Source: Vagococcus proximus (lineage in GTDB: Bacteria > Bacillota > Bacilli > Lactobacillales > Vagococcaceae). From it: 64,000 nt of DNA. Under the pieces are notes generated by a model. It was given only the letters and a program-made list of their open reading frames with translations. It was not told the DNA's origin and did no database searches. The stretch spans positions 124,001 to 188,000 of the forward strand of contig NZ_JAPDSH010000004.1 in the NCBI RefSeq assembly GCF_029143285.1. Direction: 5' to 3'. This document shows positions 1-9,744 of this stretch, piece by piece (position 1 is the stretch's first letter; each line of letters opens with the position of its first letter). Position numbers and translations under genes: made by a program.

Positions 1-1
1 T

Positions 2-322
2 GCGATGTTATCTTTTCTAGTGTTATGGATTTTTGGTTCAAGTATTACGGGACTAGTCGTAGGTTTAACCTTACTTGATTTTGGTACCTCAACTACTCAA
101 GTTTCTAATCAATCACGTATCCAGTCATTGGGGGATGAGAATAGAAGTCGTAATAATACAATTTACATGTTCTCATTTTTTGTAGGTGGCGCAAGCGGGT
201 CGTTGTTGGGGTCATTTGCATGGCAATTAGCAGGATGGACGGGTGTTTGTCTGCTTGGAATGATTTATGGTTTAATCGCAATTATTGGCCATCATATTAT
301 TTATAAACCTGTTTCAAAATAA
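2..322 (+). CDS. MFS-type transporter, C-terminal part (cut by window start)
   Basis: The reading frame is open to the window edge and ends with TAA at 320-322, so only about the last 106 residues are seen. They form three or four hydrophobic segments separated by a polar loop rich in Ser, Asn and Arg, then a short basic tail. This is the look of the last membrane helices of a major facilitator superfamily exporter. The substrate cannot be told from this fragment. A terminator follows directly. Confidence 0.6.
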   Translation, partial: AMLSFLVLWIFGSSITGLVVGLTLLDFGTSTTQVSNQSRIQSLGDENRSRNNTIYMFSFFVGGASGSLLGSFAWQLAGWTGVCLLGMIYGLIAIIGHHIIYKPVSK

Positions 323-338
323 GTAGGTTATGAAAAGG

Positions 339-366
339 GTCTCACCGTACTGTGAGGCTTTTTTCA
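339..366 (+). terminator. Rho-independent terminator after the MFS gene
   Basis: Arms at 339-345 and 352-358 (core CTCAC / GTGAG) enclose a six-base loop and are followed by a T run. Confidence 0.75.
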
Positions 367-464
367 TTATAAAAAATGTTCAAAAAAGAATACTTATCAC
401 TTGATATATGAAATATATTTCTGTATCATTAAGAGGTTCTAGCAAAAAGGAAAGAGGGTATGAT

Positions 465-2183
465 ATGTCTTTAATAATAAATAAAATGAAAGCACAAAAA
501 TGGTATGTTTTTTCTTCATTATTACTTACCTGTGTAATTGTTGCCTCACAATTATGGCAACCTAAACTACTTGAAAATGTTATCAATGCAGTATCGACAG
601 ATGACAAAGACAAGATTATGTCATTAGGAATTAAGCTATTAATTATTGCATCAATTGGCTTACTTGCTGGTGTCTTAAATACTGTAATCGCAGCACGTGT
701 GGCACGTGATGTTTCAGCAGATATTCGTAAGGACGGATTTGAGAAAATTCAAACATTCTCATTTAGTAATATTGAACAATTTTCAACAGGGAACTTAGTG
801 GTACGTTTGACTAACGATATCACACAGATTCAAAACTTAGTGATGATGATGTTACAAACATTATTACGTATCCCGATTTTATTTATCGGAAGTTTTATTT
901 TAGCAATGATGACAATTCCCCAATTATGGTGGGTAATTATTGCACTTGTTGTCTTAGTATTTGTTACCGTAATGGGACTATTCGGTATCATGGGCAAACA
1001 TTTTGGAATGATCCAACGTTTCTTAGACCGTGTTAACGGGATTGCTAAAGAAAACTTAGCAGGGATGCGTGTGGTTAAATCATTCGTACAAGAAGAAAAC
1101 GAAACAGAACGTTTTTCAGATGTCAGTGGAAATTTAACGAAGCATACGATTATTGTAGGTCGTTTGTTTTCTGTTATGGTACCAACGTTTACACTGATTT
1201 CAAGTTTAGCTATGGCGTTAACTATTTTCTTCTCAGCTGATTTAGCTAAAGATAATTTAGAAATTATTGGTAAAGTCAATTCATTTATTAACTATTTAAT
1301 GCAAATTATGATGTCAATTATCATCGGTGGTATGATGACAATGATGGCGTCACGTGCGTTTGTATCATTAGGACGTATGAAAGAAATCTTAAACACAGAA
1401 GCAGATATTACATTTGATGATGAAAATGGCGAAGAAATCCAAAATGGTGATGTTGCCTTCAATAATGTCACTTTCCAATACGTGGGAGATGAACGTCCAT
1501 CATTAGAAAACATTACATTTAACGCAAAACACGGTCAAGTTGTTGGGGTAGTCGGAGCGACTGGTTCTGGTAAATCAACATTGGCTCAAATGATTGCACG
1601 TATGTATGATCCAACTGAAGGGTCAATTGAAATTGGTCATGTTGATCTTAAACATACTAAAAAAGAAGATTTACGTGACTCAGTTGCGTTAGTCTTACAA
1701 AAAGCTATTTTATTCTCAGGTACGATTGCAGAAAACTTACGTCATGGTAAGAAAGATGCGACGTGTGACGACATGGAAAATGCGTCTAAAATTGCTCAGG
1801 CGAAAGAATTTATTGACCGTCAAACTAATGGGTACATGGGTGATGTTGAAGAACGTGGGGCTAACTTCTCAGGAGGTCAAAAACAACGTTTATCTATCTC
1901 TCGTGGTGTTATTGGTAAACCTAAGGTCTTAGTTTTAGATGATAGTACAAGTGCCTTAGATGCAAAATCAGAGAAGCTTGTAAAAGAAGCATTAGCAAGT
2001 CAGTTAAATGATACAACAACTTTTATCATCGCTCAAAAAATTTCATCAGTGGTACAAGCCGATAAGATTTTAGTTTTAGACGATGGTAAATTAGTAGCAG
2101 AGGGCACTCATAAAGAATTAGTTGAGTCTAGCCCGATTTACCGTGAAATTTACGATACTCAAAAAGGAAAAGAGGTGGAGTAG
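465..2183 (+). CDS. ABC exporter half-transporter, degenerate ATP-site subunit
   Basis: This is a 572-residue type IV ABC exporter half: six-helix membrane domain (about residues 1-310), then an ATPase domain. Walker A is GATGSGKST and the signature is FSGGQKQ. The residue after Walker B is Asp rather than Glu ([10 protein letters not shown]), and the switch His is replaced by Gln (IIAQKIS). These changes are typical of the degenerate-site partner in heterodimeric multidrug exporters such as LmrCD, BmrCD and EfrAB/EfrCD. The partner starts one base after this stop. The ATG at 465 is chosen because AAAGAGGG lies just upstream; the frame is open to an earlier ATG at 408. Drug efflux is inferred from the family only. 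Confidence 0.88.
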   Translation: MSLIINKMKAQKWYVFSSLLLTCVIVASQLWQPKLLENVINAVSTDDKDKIMSLGIKLLIIASIGLLAGVLNTVIAARVARDVSADIRKDGFEKIQTFSFSNIEQFSTGNLVVRLTNDITQIQNLVMMMLQTLLRIPILFIGSFILAMMTIPQLWWVIIALVVLVFVTVMGLFGIMGKHFGMIQRFLDRVNGIAKENLAGMRVVKSFVQEENETERFSDVSGNLTKHTIIVGRLFSVMVPTFTLISSLAMALTIFFSADLAKDNLEIIGKVNSFINYLMQIMMSIIIGGMMTMMASRAFVSLGRMKEILNTEADITFDDENGEEIQNGDVAFNNVTFQYVGDERPSLENITFNAKHGQVVGVVGATGSGKSTLAQMIARMYDPTEGSIEIGHVDLKHTKKEDLRDSVALVLQKAILFSGTIAENLRHGKKDATCDDMENASKIAQAKEFIDRQTNGYMGDVEERGANFSGGQKQRLSISRGVIGKPKVLVLDDSTSALDAKSEKLVKEALASQLNDTTTFIIAQKISSVVQADKILVLDDGKLVAEGTHKELVESSPIYREIYDTQKGKEVE

Positions 2184-2184
2184 T

Positions 2185-3957
2185 ATGAACAAGAAAAATA
2201 GTATTCCAGGCTTTTTCTGGACGTATCTAAAAGCGTTTAAGTTACAACTCCTAATCATTATCATTGCGATTATCGCGTCAACATGGTTACAAGTTCATAC
2301 AACAAGCTTCATCGGGGATGCGATTAAAGAATTAGCAACGTACGCCTTTACTTATGCACAACTTGGTGATGCAGATAAATCGCCATTTATTAAAGTGATT
2401 CAGTTACTGATGATGATGTATGTCATGAACTGGGTGGCGATGTTTATTCAAAATATATTGATGGCTGGTGTGACTGGCCGTTCGACAAATAATATGCGTA
2501 TTTCATTATTTAAAAAGATGGAACGTATGACAATCAAGTTCTTTGATAGCCACCAAGATGGCGAAATTTTAAGTCGTTTTACAAGTGATTTAGATAATAT
2601 CTCTAACACAATGAACCAAGCTTTAATTCAAGTGCTTACCAACTTCTCAATGATGATTGGTGTTCTGATTATGATGTTCCAAAAAAATGTGAAAATGACA
2701 TGGGTAACATTAGGTATAGCACCAGTTGCGATTATCGTAGCGATTGTTATTATCCGTCAAGCACGTAAAAATGTGAACATTCAACAAGATAGTATTGGTG
2801 AATTAAATGCTTATATTGACGAACGTATTTCAGGTCAAAAAGTAATTATTACCAATGGTTTAGAAGAAGAAACAATTGAAGGTTTTGACGTTTTAAATGA
2901 CAAAGTTAAGAAATCAACCTTTAAAGGTCAAGTTTACTCAGGTTTACTTTTCCCAACAATGCAAGGGTTATCCGTTTTAAATACAGCGATTGTGATTTTC
3001 TTTGGTAGTATGTTAGTGTTAGACGGTACGATGGACAGAGCGACAGGCTTAGCCTTAATCGTGACATTCATTATGTATTCACAACAATTCTACATGCCAC
3101 TAACACAAATCTCATCACAATTTAGCATGTTACAATTAGCCTTTACAGGCGCTCGTCGTTTGAATGAAGTCTTCGCAGAAGATGATGAATTTGAACGTGA
3201 GAATGTTTCAGATATTACTGGTTTAGAAGAGTCAATCGAGCTTAAAAATGTTGATTTCTCATATAACCCAGATAAACCAATTCTTAAAAACATCAACATC
3301 AAAGCGAACAAAGGTCAGATGGTTGCTTTAGTTGGACCAACAGGTTCAGGTAAAACAACAATTATGAACTTGTTAAATCGTTTCTATAACGTAGACGGTG
3401 GCGAAATCTTACTTGATGGTCAAGACATTCGTGATATTTCACTACCAAGTTTACGTTCTCAAATCGGTATCGTGTTACAAGAGTCAGTGTTATTTAGCGG
3501 AACAATCCGTGATAATATCGTCTTTGGTAAGCCTGATGCAACTGAGGAAGAGATGATTGATGCAGCGAAACAAGCCAACATTCATGACTTTATCATGAGC
3601 TTAGAAGACGGCTATGATACAAAAGTAAGTGATGAAAATAATATCTTCAGTGTAGGTCAAAAACAATTAATCAGTATCGCTCGTACGATCATTACTAATC
3701 CAGATTTATTAATCTTGGATGAAGCAACTTCAAACGTAGATACTGTAACGGAAAGTCGTATCCAAAAAGCAATGGAAAATATCATTGCTGGACGTACAAG
3801 TTTCGTAATTGCACACAGACTGAAAACAATCCTTAACGCTGACTTCATCGTGGTCTTACACCAAGGTGAAATTATCGAAGAAGGAACTCACGAAGAACTC
3901 CTTAAAAAAGGTGGCTTCTACGCAGAGTTGTACCATAACCAATTCGTATTTGAATAG
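2185..3957 (+). CDS. ABC exporter half-transporter, catalytic partner
   Basis: This 590-residue subunit forms the second half of the heterodimer with the upstream gene (one base gap, ribosome site GAGGTGGAG). It has the catalytic Glu after Walker B ([11 protein letters not shown]) and the switch His (VIAHRL), but a degenerate signature (FSVGQKQ instead of SGGQ). The complementary pattern means one ATP site of the pair is canonical and one is impaired, as in EfrCD- or LmrCD-type exporters. An extracellular stretch between helices 1 and 2 (around residues 45-75) is longer than in the partner. The substrate is unknown; small hydrophobic drugs are the family norm. Confidence 0.88.
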   Translation: MNKKNSIPGFFWTYLKAFKLQLLIIIIAIIASTWLQVHTTSFIGDAIKELATYAFTYAQLGDADKSPFIKVIQLLMMMYVMNWVAMFIQNILMAGVTGRSTNNMRISLFKKMERMTIKFFDSHQDGEILSRFTSDLDNISNTMNQALIQVLTNFSMMIGVLIMMFQKNVKMTWVTLGIAPVAIIVAIVIIRQARKNVNIQQDSIGELNAYIDERISGQKVIITNGLEEETIEGFDVLNDKVKKSTFKGQVYSGLLFPTMQGLSVLNTAIVIFFGSMLVLDGTMDRATGLALIVTFIMYSQQFYMPLTQISSQFSMLQLAFTGARRLNEVFAEDDEFERENVSDITGLEESIELKNVDFSYNPDKPILKNINIKANKGQMVALVGPTGSGKTTIMNLLNRFYNVDGGEILLDGQDIRDISLPSLRSQIGIVLQESVLFSGTIRDNIVFGKPDATEEEMIDAAKQANIHDFIMSLEDGYDTKVSDENNIFSVGQKQLISIARTIITNPDLLILDEATSNVDTVTESRIQKAMENIIAGRTSFVIAHRLKTILNADFIVVLHQGEIIEEGTHEELLKKGGFYAELYHNQFVFE

Positions 3958-3970
3958 GAAGAATAGAATT

Positions 3971-4009
3971 AAAGCACATGTTAGTGATAAACTACATGTG
4001 CTTTTTTTA
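3971..4009 (+). terminator. Rho-independent terminator after the ABC pair
   Basis: Perfect 11-base arms (AAAGCACATGT at 3971-3981 and its complement at 3994-4004) are followed by seven T residues. Confidence 0.85.
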
Positions 4010-4115
4010 TACATTATATACTCATAATAAACAACAAGTCATAGGGGAACGTTCGTGGTGTATAGCCTGTAAAGAAATAGTGATGAAATCTAACTAACGG
4101 AATAGGGGAGTAAAA
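4010..4115. other. Gene-free stretch between two terminators
   Basis: No convincing reading frame is seen between the terminator at 3971-4009 and the one at 4116-4146. A lost gene tail or a short untranslated RNA are both possible; the sequence does not decide. Confidence 0.3.
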
Positions 4116-4148
4116 AAGAGACCTGAATCTTGATTCAGGTCTTTTGCT
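4116..4148 (+). terminator. Orphan Rho-independent terminator
   Basis: Arms GACCTGAATC (4120-4129) and GATTCAGGTC (4132-4141) extend through A/T pairs to a TTTT run. No gene lies between it and the preceding terminator. Confidence 0.65.
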
Positions 4149-4262
4149 TTCTAAAAATGGTCAAAAAGGAAATAAAATAAAGTTTAATGAGAGTTTTTTT
4201 CTATGTTACACTATTTTTAGGAAAATAGTCCCAAAAAAGGTCACAATTTTTAAAAAATAAAA

Positions 4263-4278
4263 ATGTTAACGCTTACTT
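4263..4278 (+). promoter_or_regulatory. cre-like site upstream of the second ABC pair
   Basis: ATGTTAACGCTTACTT matches the CcpA consensus WTGNNARCGNWWWCAW at all but one position. It lies 34 bases before the start codon at 4312. Carbon-catabolite control is inferred from the match only. Confidence 0.45.
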
Positions 4279-4311
4279 TAGCAGTGGGATAGGAAAGTTA
4301 GGTGATACTTG

Positions 4312-6093
4312 ATGACATTTAGCAAGCGAGTCTCTGCATTTAAATACTTATTAAAATATTGTAAGTCAATTAGTAATGGTTTATTTCTATTAGGAACTTG
4401 TTTGAGTTTAATTAATGCACTATCACCGTTTGTATTTCTATATTTTTCAGCAAAAATTATTATGGTTCTAACTAATGAATCACTAGGTATTGTATTTTTC
4501 TTGAAGGTTTTAATAGCATTCATTATGTCTACAGGTGCACTAAGGTTAATACAAGTGATAGTTACTTATTATTATAACTTGAGTATTAATCAATCCAGTA
4601 TGATATCTGGTATTTATTTTTCTAAAGAGTTGTCTGAACTTAATTATGAATCTTTTGAAAGTAATGATATTCGTGATGAACAACGTAAAATTGCAAATAA
4701 CTTGCAAGTCGGTGCGATTTTTGAGGAGATTTATACACCATTTTTGAAAAATGGCATGCTAGTAGTGGGTTTTTCACTTATTACATTCAGTGTTCAACCT
4801 GTAATATTAGTATGTTTAATTTTTGTAATTATCTTTAAAACAAAATTGACTAAGACTATTTCGTACTATCAAAAAAAACTAAAAGATTTACAAGCCACAG
4901 GTGAGCGGCGTTTAGATTACCTTTTTAATTTAATGAGTCAGATTGGGTACGGCAAAGAAGTTCGTTTAAAATCGAGCTTACTTATACTTGAAAGAAAATA
5001 CGACGAGTATCAATCATTCTTTTATAAAGAATCAAAACGAATTAAGAGGTCATTGACGGGGTATTACATTATAACGAATCTTTTAGATTTAGTATTTTTG
5101 ATTATACAGTATGGTTATGTCATTTTATTATTTCTAAGTGGGAGATTGTTGATTGGAAAGCTAGTTGTTGTTATAAGTTCAATGCTACAATTTTTTAAAG
5201 CAATTAATGATTTATTGGAAGCAATCAGTATGTTAGCTGTGACCTTAAAATCAGTTGAGGAATACCAGTTATTTTTAGTTAATAATAAATCGTTAGTCGG
5301 TACAAAGTATGAAAAAGTAACAGTGTATCATAGTAATACATTAACATTTGAAAATGTTTCATTTTCTTATGAAAATAGTGACAAATACGTGTTAAAAGAT
5401 GTTAGTTTTAGCTTTAATACCGATGAGAGATTAGCATTAGTTGGTCATAATGGGTCAGGAAAAACAACTATTGTAAAATTAATTTGTAAATTATATACAC
5501 CTTCAAGTGGCCGGATTTTATTTAATAACCATGACATTCAAACAATAGATAATGAGAATTGGAAAGAAATTATAGGTGTTATTTTTCAAGATTTTCAATT
5601 ATTTTCACTGACTGTATGGCAAAATATTACATTAGATTTACCTAGAGAGGATAGCAAAATTAAGGAAGTATTAAAGAAAAGTGGGCTCTATTCAAAAATT
5701 TCAACTTTACCTAGTGGTGTGGACACTGAAATCACAAAATTATTTGATAAAACAGGAATAGAGTTATCTGGTGGAGAAAATCAAAAATTAGCGGTAAGTC
5801 GAATGTACTATAAGGAACCACCGATACTGTTGTTAGATGAACCTTCTTCGGCTTTGGATCCTATATCAGAAAGACTATTATATGAAAGCTGGTACGAACT
5901 CATGTCCGATCATGCTTCCTTATTTATTACACATCGATTGGGATCAATCTTATTTTGTAATCGTATTATTGTTTTGAATAAGGGTCAAATTATAGAAGAA
6001 GGTACCCATGATGCTTTAATGAATAAAAAAGGTCAGTATGCGGAAATGTATAATAGCCAGGCTAGTTATTATTTTGGGGGTAGTGATGAATAA
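4312..6093 (+). CDS. ABC transporter, fused membrane and ATPase domains (pair 2, first gene)
   Basis: This 593-residue protein has an N-terminal membrane domain and an ATPase domain with Walker A GHNGSGKTT, signature LSGGENQK, Walker B ILLLDEPSSALD and switch FITHRL, all canonical. It lacks an N-terminal C39 peptidase, so it is not a bacteriocin maturation transporter of that type. TTG at 4309 and ATG at 4312 are adjacent; ATG is preferred. It overlaps the next gene by 8 bases, so the two probably form a heterodimer. The family exports peptides or lipids; no precursor peptide gene is seen nearby. The region is visibly more AT-rich than the first ABC pair. Confidence 0.8.
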   Translation: MTFSKRVSAFKYLLKYCKSISNGLFLLGTCLSLINALSPFVFLYFSAKIIMVLTNESLGIVFFLKVLIAFIMSTGALRLIQVIVTYYYNLSINQSSMISGIYFSKELSELNYESFESNDIRDEQRKIANNLQVGAIFEEIYTPFLKNGMLVVGFSLITFSVQPVILVCLIFVIIFKTKLTKTISYYQKKLKDLQATGERRLDYLFNLMSQIGYGKEVRLKSSLLILERKYDEYQSFFYKESKRIKRSLTGYYIITNLLDLVFLIIQYGYVILLFLSGRLLIGKLVVVISSMLQFFKAINDLLEAISMLAVTLKSVEEYQLFLVNNKSLVGTKYEKVTVYHSNTLTFENVSFSYENSDKYVLKDVSFSFNTDERLALVGHNGSGKTTIVKLICKLYTPSSGRILFNNHDIQTIDNENWKEIIGVIFQDFQLFSLTVWQNITLDLPREDSKIKEVLKKSGLYSKISTLPSGVDTEITKLFDKTGIELSGGENQKLAVSRMYYKEPPILLLDEPSSALDPISERLLYESWYELMSDHASLFITHRLGSILFCNRIIVLNKGQIIEEGTHDALMNKKGQYAEMYNSQASYYFGGSDE

Positions 6094-7846
6094 ATTAAAA
6101 CAAAATCCTATTATGATGCTGATTTTTGAAGTATACAGCGCTAATAATCGCTATGTTTATATTAAAGCGCTAATGGTAATTTTAGAGGGTATAAGCCCTT
6201 TATTTTCCTTGTTTTTGCTACGTTACCTTTTAAATACGCTAGTGAATCAAACTGTTACTTTTTCACAAATAATAGTCAATATAATTCTATTTATTTGTTG
6301 TTATAGTTCTGTCTTATTATGTAGAGATTTATTAAAAGTGCGTCTTCAAGTTGAGTTAAGATTGACTATTTTTGTTCTAAAAAAAAATCTAGGAATGAAT
6401 TTAGCAACTATTCCTTATGTTGAATCTGAACGTCCTGAAATCCAAAATCTTGGTCGTTTAGCTAATGAAACTGACAATTTTTCAATAATATTTGATAGTT
6501 TTGGACGTATTCTTACCGAACTAATTACAATCTTAACATTAGGTTTGGTCATATTAAATGAGCAGCCAATAATTATCTTTTTATTATTGGTTGTCATTAG
6601 TATTAGATTGGCTATTGATCAAAAAAATCAAAAGATATGGGAAGAGTGGCGTCAAAAATTTGCCCCAATTATGAGGAAGTTTGATTATTTTTTGATGATA
6701 TTACGTGAAATAAAGTTTGGAAAAGAATTGAGAATTAATAAAATGTCAGAAACAGTAGAGAATATTTTGAGTGATTTAAGTAAAAATTATAATCAATTAA
6801 CAACAGGATATAATAAAATCTTATTAAAGAATAATAGTTTTCTAGATTTTGTTCTATTAATTCAAGAATTTATGTTGTATTTGCTTTTGGGTTACAGAGT
6901 TTTACAAGGACTTTTACAAATAGGTTCTTTTTCTATGATTTTAGCAAGTATTTCACACTTTACATCTAGTTGTTTAGGTATATTAGAATCAATTGCCTTG
7001 TTGCGGAATAAAAGCCTTTTCATAAAAGAGTACAGTCAATTTAAAAGGAAATCACAAAAAAATACCAGCAGTACGGCGTCTTCAGTTGAGAGTATTGAAA
7101 TGATAGAATTTCGTAATGTTTCTTTTATGTACCCAAATCAAGAGAAGAATACGCTAACTAATATTTCTTTAAAGATATGTAAAGGTGAAAAGATTTCGAT
7201 AGTTGGAGAAAATGGTGCTGGCAAAACAACATTAATCAAATTACTTTGTGGTTTTTATCAGCCAACAAGTGGGGACATTTTAATTAATGATTTACCTATA
7301 AATACTCTTTCCAAAACTGACTTTCAAAGACTCATTGCAACAGTTTTTCAAGATAGTCAATTACTTCCGTTTACAGTTAAAGAAAATATTATTTTGGACC
7401 AACACTTGGATAAAAAGCGTTTGGATGATGTTGTTAAAAAAATAGGGTTAGAAGAGTGTTTAAATAGTTTTCCTAATAAATTAGAAACAATTGTTGGAAA
7501 AGAGTTGTCAACACAGGGTGTAGACTTTTCGGGTGGAGAGAGGCAAAAAATTGCTATAGCTCAAGCTATCTATCAAGATTCACAGCTTATTATTTTAGAT
7601 GAACCAACCTCGGCATTAGATCCCATAGCTGAATCAGAACTTTTTGAAACATTAAATGAAGAGCTAGAGGGAATTTGTTCTGTATTTATTTCACATAGGC
7701 TAACATCAACACGTTTTTCAGATAACATTTTTGTACTTTCAAGAGGAGAGTTAGTAGAAAAGGGAACGCACAAAAATTTATTAGACAGGAAAGAAGGCTA
7801 TTATAGTCAATTATTTAAATCTCAAGCAGAGATGTATAAGGGGTGA
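6086..7846 (+). CDS. ABC transporter, fused membrane and ATPase domains (pair 2, second gene)
   Basis: This 586-residue protein starts inside the last codons of the upstream gene (ATG at 6086), which implies translational coupling. The ATPase domain carries GENGAGKTT, FSGGERQK, LIILDEPTSALD and FISHRL, so unlike the pair at 465-3957 neither half shows a degenerate catalytic site. The membrane domain contains about six hydrophobic stretches. It is most like peptide or lantibiotic-type exporters in organisation, but no substrate can be assigned from the sequence. Confidence 0.8.
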   Translation: MNKLKQNPIMMLIFEVYSANNRYVYIKALMVILEGISPLFSLFLLRYLLNTLVNQTVTFSQIIVNIILFICCYSSVLLCRDLLKVRLQVELRLTIFVLKKNLGMNLATIPYVESERPEIQNLGRLANETDNFSIIFDSFGRILTELITILTLGLVILNEQPIIIFLLLVVISIRLAIDQKNQKIWEEWRQKFAPIMRKFDYFLMILREIKFGKELRINKMSETVENILSDLSKNYNQLTTGYNKILLKNNSFLDFVLLIQEFMLYLLLGYRVLQGLLQIGSFSMILASISHFTSSCLGILESIALLRNKSLFIKEYSQFKRKSQKNTSSTASSVESIEMIEFRNVSFMYPNQEKNTLTNISLKICKGEKISIVGENGAGKTTLIKLLCGFYQPTSGDILINDLPINTLSKTDFQRLIATVFQDSQLLPFTVKENIILDQHLDKKRLDDVVKKIGLEECLNSFPNKLETIVGKELSTQGVDFSGGERQKIAIAQAIYQDSQLIILDEPTSALDPIAESELFETLNEELEGICSVFISHRLTSTRFSDNIFVLSRGELVEKGTHKNLLDRKEGYYSQLFKSQAEMYKG

Positions 7847-7883
7847 AGGGATATCTAGTAATACTATTAAATTTAAAGTTCTG

Positions 7884-7908
7884 ACTAATACGTTAGTGCT
7901 TTTTTTTA
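7884..7908 (+). terminator. Weak Rho-independent terminator after ABC pair 2
   Basis: A 5-base stem (ACTAA / TTAGT) with a 4-base loop is followed by eight T residues. The short stem makes this moderate evidence. Confidence 0.45.
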
Positions 7909-8024
7909 TCTAAAAATAGGCATAATTTAATCATACAAAAAACAATGTTAGGATTAATATTACGTGATAAAATGGTTATAGAGGATAATATTCCTTTAAC
8001 GTGCTATAGATAGGAGTTTTAATT

Positions 8025-8699
8025 ATGAAAAAAATAGTAGTTGTAGCGTTGTTAGTTTTACTTAGTAGTGTTGCATTTTTTAGTGTCAGTACTCATTTTA
8101 ATGATAAAAAAGAAGCAAATACAAAGGAGAAGGACTCAGCTTTAACAGTGACCTATTATGACTTAGAAGCTATTGCAAGTCCAACTCTTGTCCAAGTCAT
8201 GAAAAATTCTGCCACACAAGAGACAGCAGAATTAACGAAGAATTTGGCTAGTTTTGATTCCTCTGCTCATAAGGATGAGATTTACTATGTAGCCCCTGAT
8301 ACTTTAATTGACCATAGTTCATTTTTGAAAAGTCCTAATAAAAAGAATTCAGTTGATATAGATAGAGGGAATGGTGTAACAGAAAATAGTATTACGGATT
8401 TTGATGTGAATTTTGATGCGAAAACAGAAGGAAAGTATTACTATTATGTCCCGTTATTTGTCGAAACTTCTAAAAAAAATCAATTGACCTCTTTTGATAT
8501 TGTCAATCATCAGGTTAATACAACCTATCATGCAGATCCTTCTCTTAGTGAAGAACGGTCTGTTCAAGGAGCGTATACGGAATATTTAGTAGGCTTTGAA
8601 ATCCCATATGATGAGGTGAAAGACCACCTATTAGATATCACGCTCCAGTTAACGATAGGTAATGACTTGCTGACACAGTCGGTAAAATCCAAAGCATAG
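8025..8699 (+). CDS. Secreted or membrane-anchored protein of unknown function
   Basis: I do not recognise this 224-residue protein. It begins with two Lys and a hydrophobic stretch (residues about 4-24) that can serve as signal peptide or anchor. No lipobox Cys is present. The rest is polar, rich in Lys, Asp, Thr and Tyr, with a run of Tyr residues around 145-150, and looks extracellular. It is followed after 13 bases by two FtsX-type permease genes and an ATPase gene, so it may be an extracytoplasmic partner of that transporter. TAGGAG lies upstream of the ATG. Confidence 0.55.
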   Translation: MKKIVVVALLVLLSSVAFFSVSTHFNDKKEANTKEKDSALTVTYYDLEAIASPTLVQVMKNSATQETAELTKNLASFDSSAHKDEIYYVAPDTLIDHSSFLKSPNKKNSVDIDRGNGVTENSITDFDVNFDAKTEGKYYYYVPLFVETSKKNQLTSFDIVNHQVNTTYHADPSLSEERSVQGAYTEYLVGFEIPYDEVKDHLLDITLQLTIGNDLLTQSVKSKA

Positions 8700-8712
8700 A
8701 AAGGAGTCCATA

Positions 8713-9744
8713 ATGATTTCGAAACAAACCGTCTTAATGACCACTTTTTTCTTAGTCTTTACAACGTATTTGTTTCTTTTTTCAATTGTGAGTGAAGAGC
8801 GTGCATTTTATACTTTCTATGAGGAGTATTATTCCAGTGAACACGTGTCCTACCCAAAAGTAGGGTTGAACGAGGAAGTATGGCAGACGCTGTCAAATGA
8901 TAAAGCTAATTTGAAAGAAGCAAATTTTTCAGGTTTTAACTGGGCATTAGATTACTCCTTTCTTCTTCCTGGAAAGTATAGGGATAGTCTTACACTGTCT
9001 TCTGGTCATTTTTTTAAACCGAGTGAGCGAGAAGATAGTGTTGTAATAGGAAAAGACGTGTTTAAATTATTGTCAAAAGAAGAACGAAGTAGAGGTAAAG
9101 TCAAACTAGATAATGAGTGGGTCCCAATTGTAGGTGTATTAGCTAAAAGTCCGTTTGATGCAAATGTATTTCTAAATCCAGCCTCTCCTCATTTTTTAAA
9201 GAAGTATTTATCTGGTGTGATCAGCCTTTCTATGACACGATACAAACAGGATAAGAAATGGCAACAGATAGTAGACAAAGTAAAAATACCTGAATCAGAT
9301 AGTGGGTTTCGCTCGCCCATTTATAGTTTAACGAGAGATGAATTTGAACAAGGCAGTCATCGTTTTGATCTCTTTTATCTCGAATTACTTCTCGTCAGTA
9401 GTCTTTCAGTTATGATGCAGTTTTATCAACGTCTGGATGCATGGCGATTGGAATTAGCCATTAGAAAACTAGTAGGGGCAAGCGAAGCTCGCTTGGTTTG
9501 GGATACGTTTCAGAAATACCTGAAAACAATGACCTTGAGTTTTATACTGAGTTTAGTTGTGGTACTTAGTGGAACTAAATTCATGGAAAAAAGTCTACCC
9601 TTTACTTTTCAGTCTGCATTATTAGGGAGTGCTCAGGTGACAGGTGTCTTTATCGTTATGGTTTTATTTTTCTTTTCATTAAGTGTGGTATCGGTCAAAA
9701 TTATGACGGTCTCACAGTTACTCAGGGAGGTGCGAGATGTCTAA
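8713..9744 (+). CDS. FtsX/MacB-type ABC permease subunit, first half
   Basis: This 343-residue protein has one N-terminal helix, a large extracytoplasmic domain of about 200 residues, and three C-terminal helices. Between the last domain and the helices lies the sequence ELAIRKLVGAS, the hallmark cytoplasmic loop of FtsX/MacB permeases. It overlaps the next gene by 8 bases. With the following permease and ATPase it would make a type VII ABC machine, which works on extracytoplasmic substrates rather than moving drugs through the membrane. The substrate is unknown. Confidence 0.65.
   Translation: MISKQTVLMTTFFLVFTTYLFLFSIVSEERAFYTFYEEYYSSEHVSYPKVGLNEEVWQTLSNDKANLKEANFSGFNWALDYSFLLPGKYRDSLTLSSGHFFKPSEREDSVVIGKDVFKLLSKEERSRGKVKLDNEWVPIVGVLAKSPFDANVFLNPASPHFLKKYLSGVISLSMTRYKQDKKWQQIVDKVKIPESDSGFRSPIYSLTRDEFEQGSHRFDLFYLELLLVSSLSVMMQFYQRLDAWRLELAIRKLVGASEARLVWDTFQKYLKTMTLSFILSLVVVLSGTKFMEKSLPFTFQSALLGSAQVTGVFIVMVLFFFSLSVVSVKIMTVSQLLREVRDV

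Noticed and set aside
830-1279. 149-codon open frame on the minus strand inside the first ABC gene
   Set aside because: Antisense of a conserved membrane domain with no start signal.
4312-7846. Bacteriocin maturation exporter with C39 peptidase
   Set aside because: Neither protein has the N-terminal peptidase domain, and no double-glycine precursor ORF is seen nearby.
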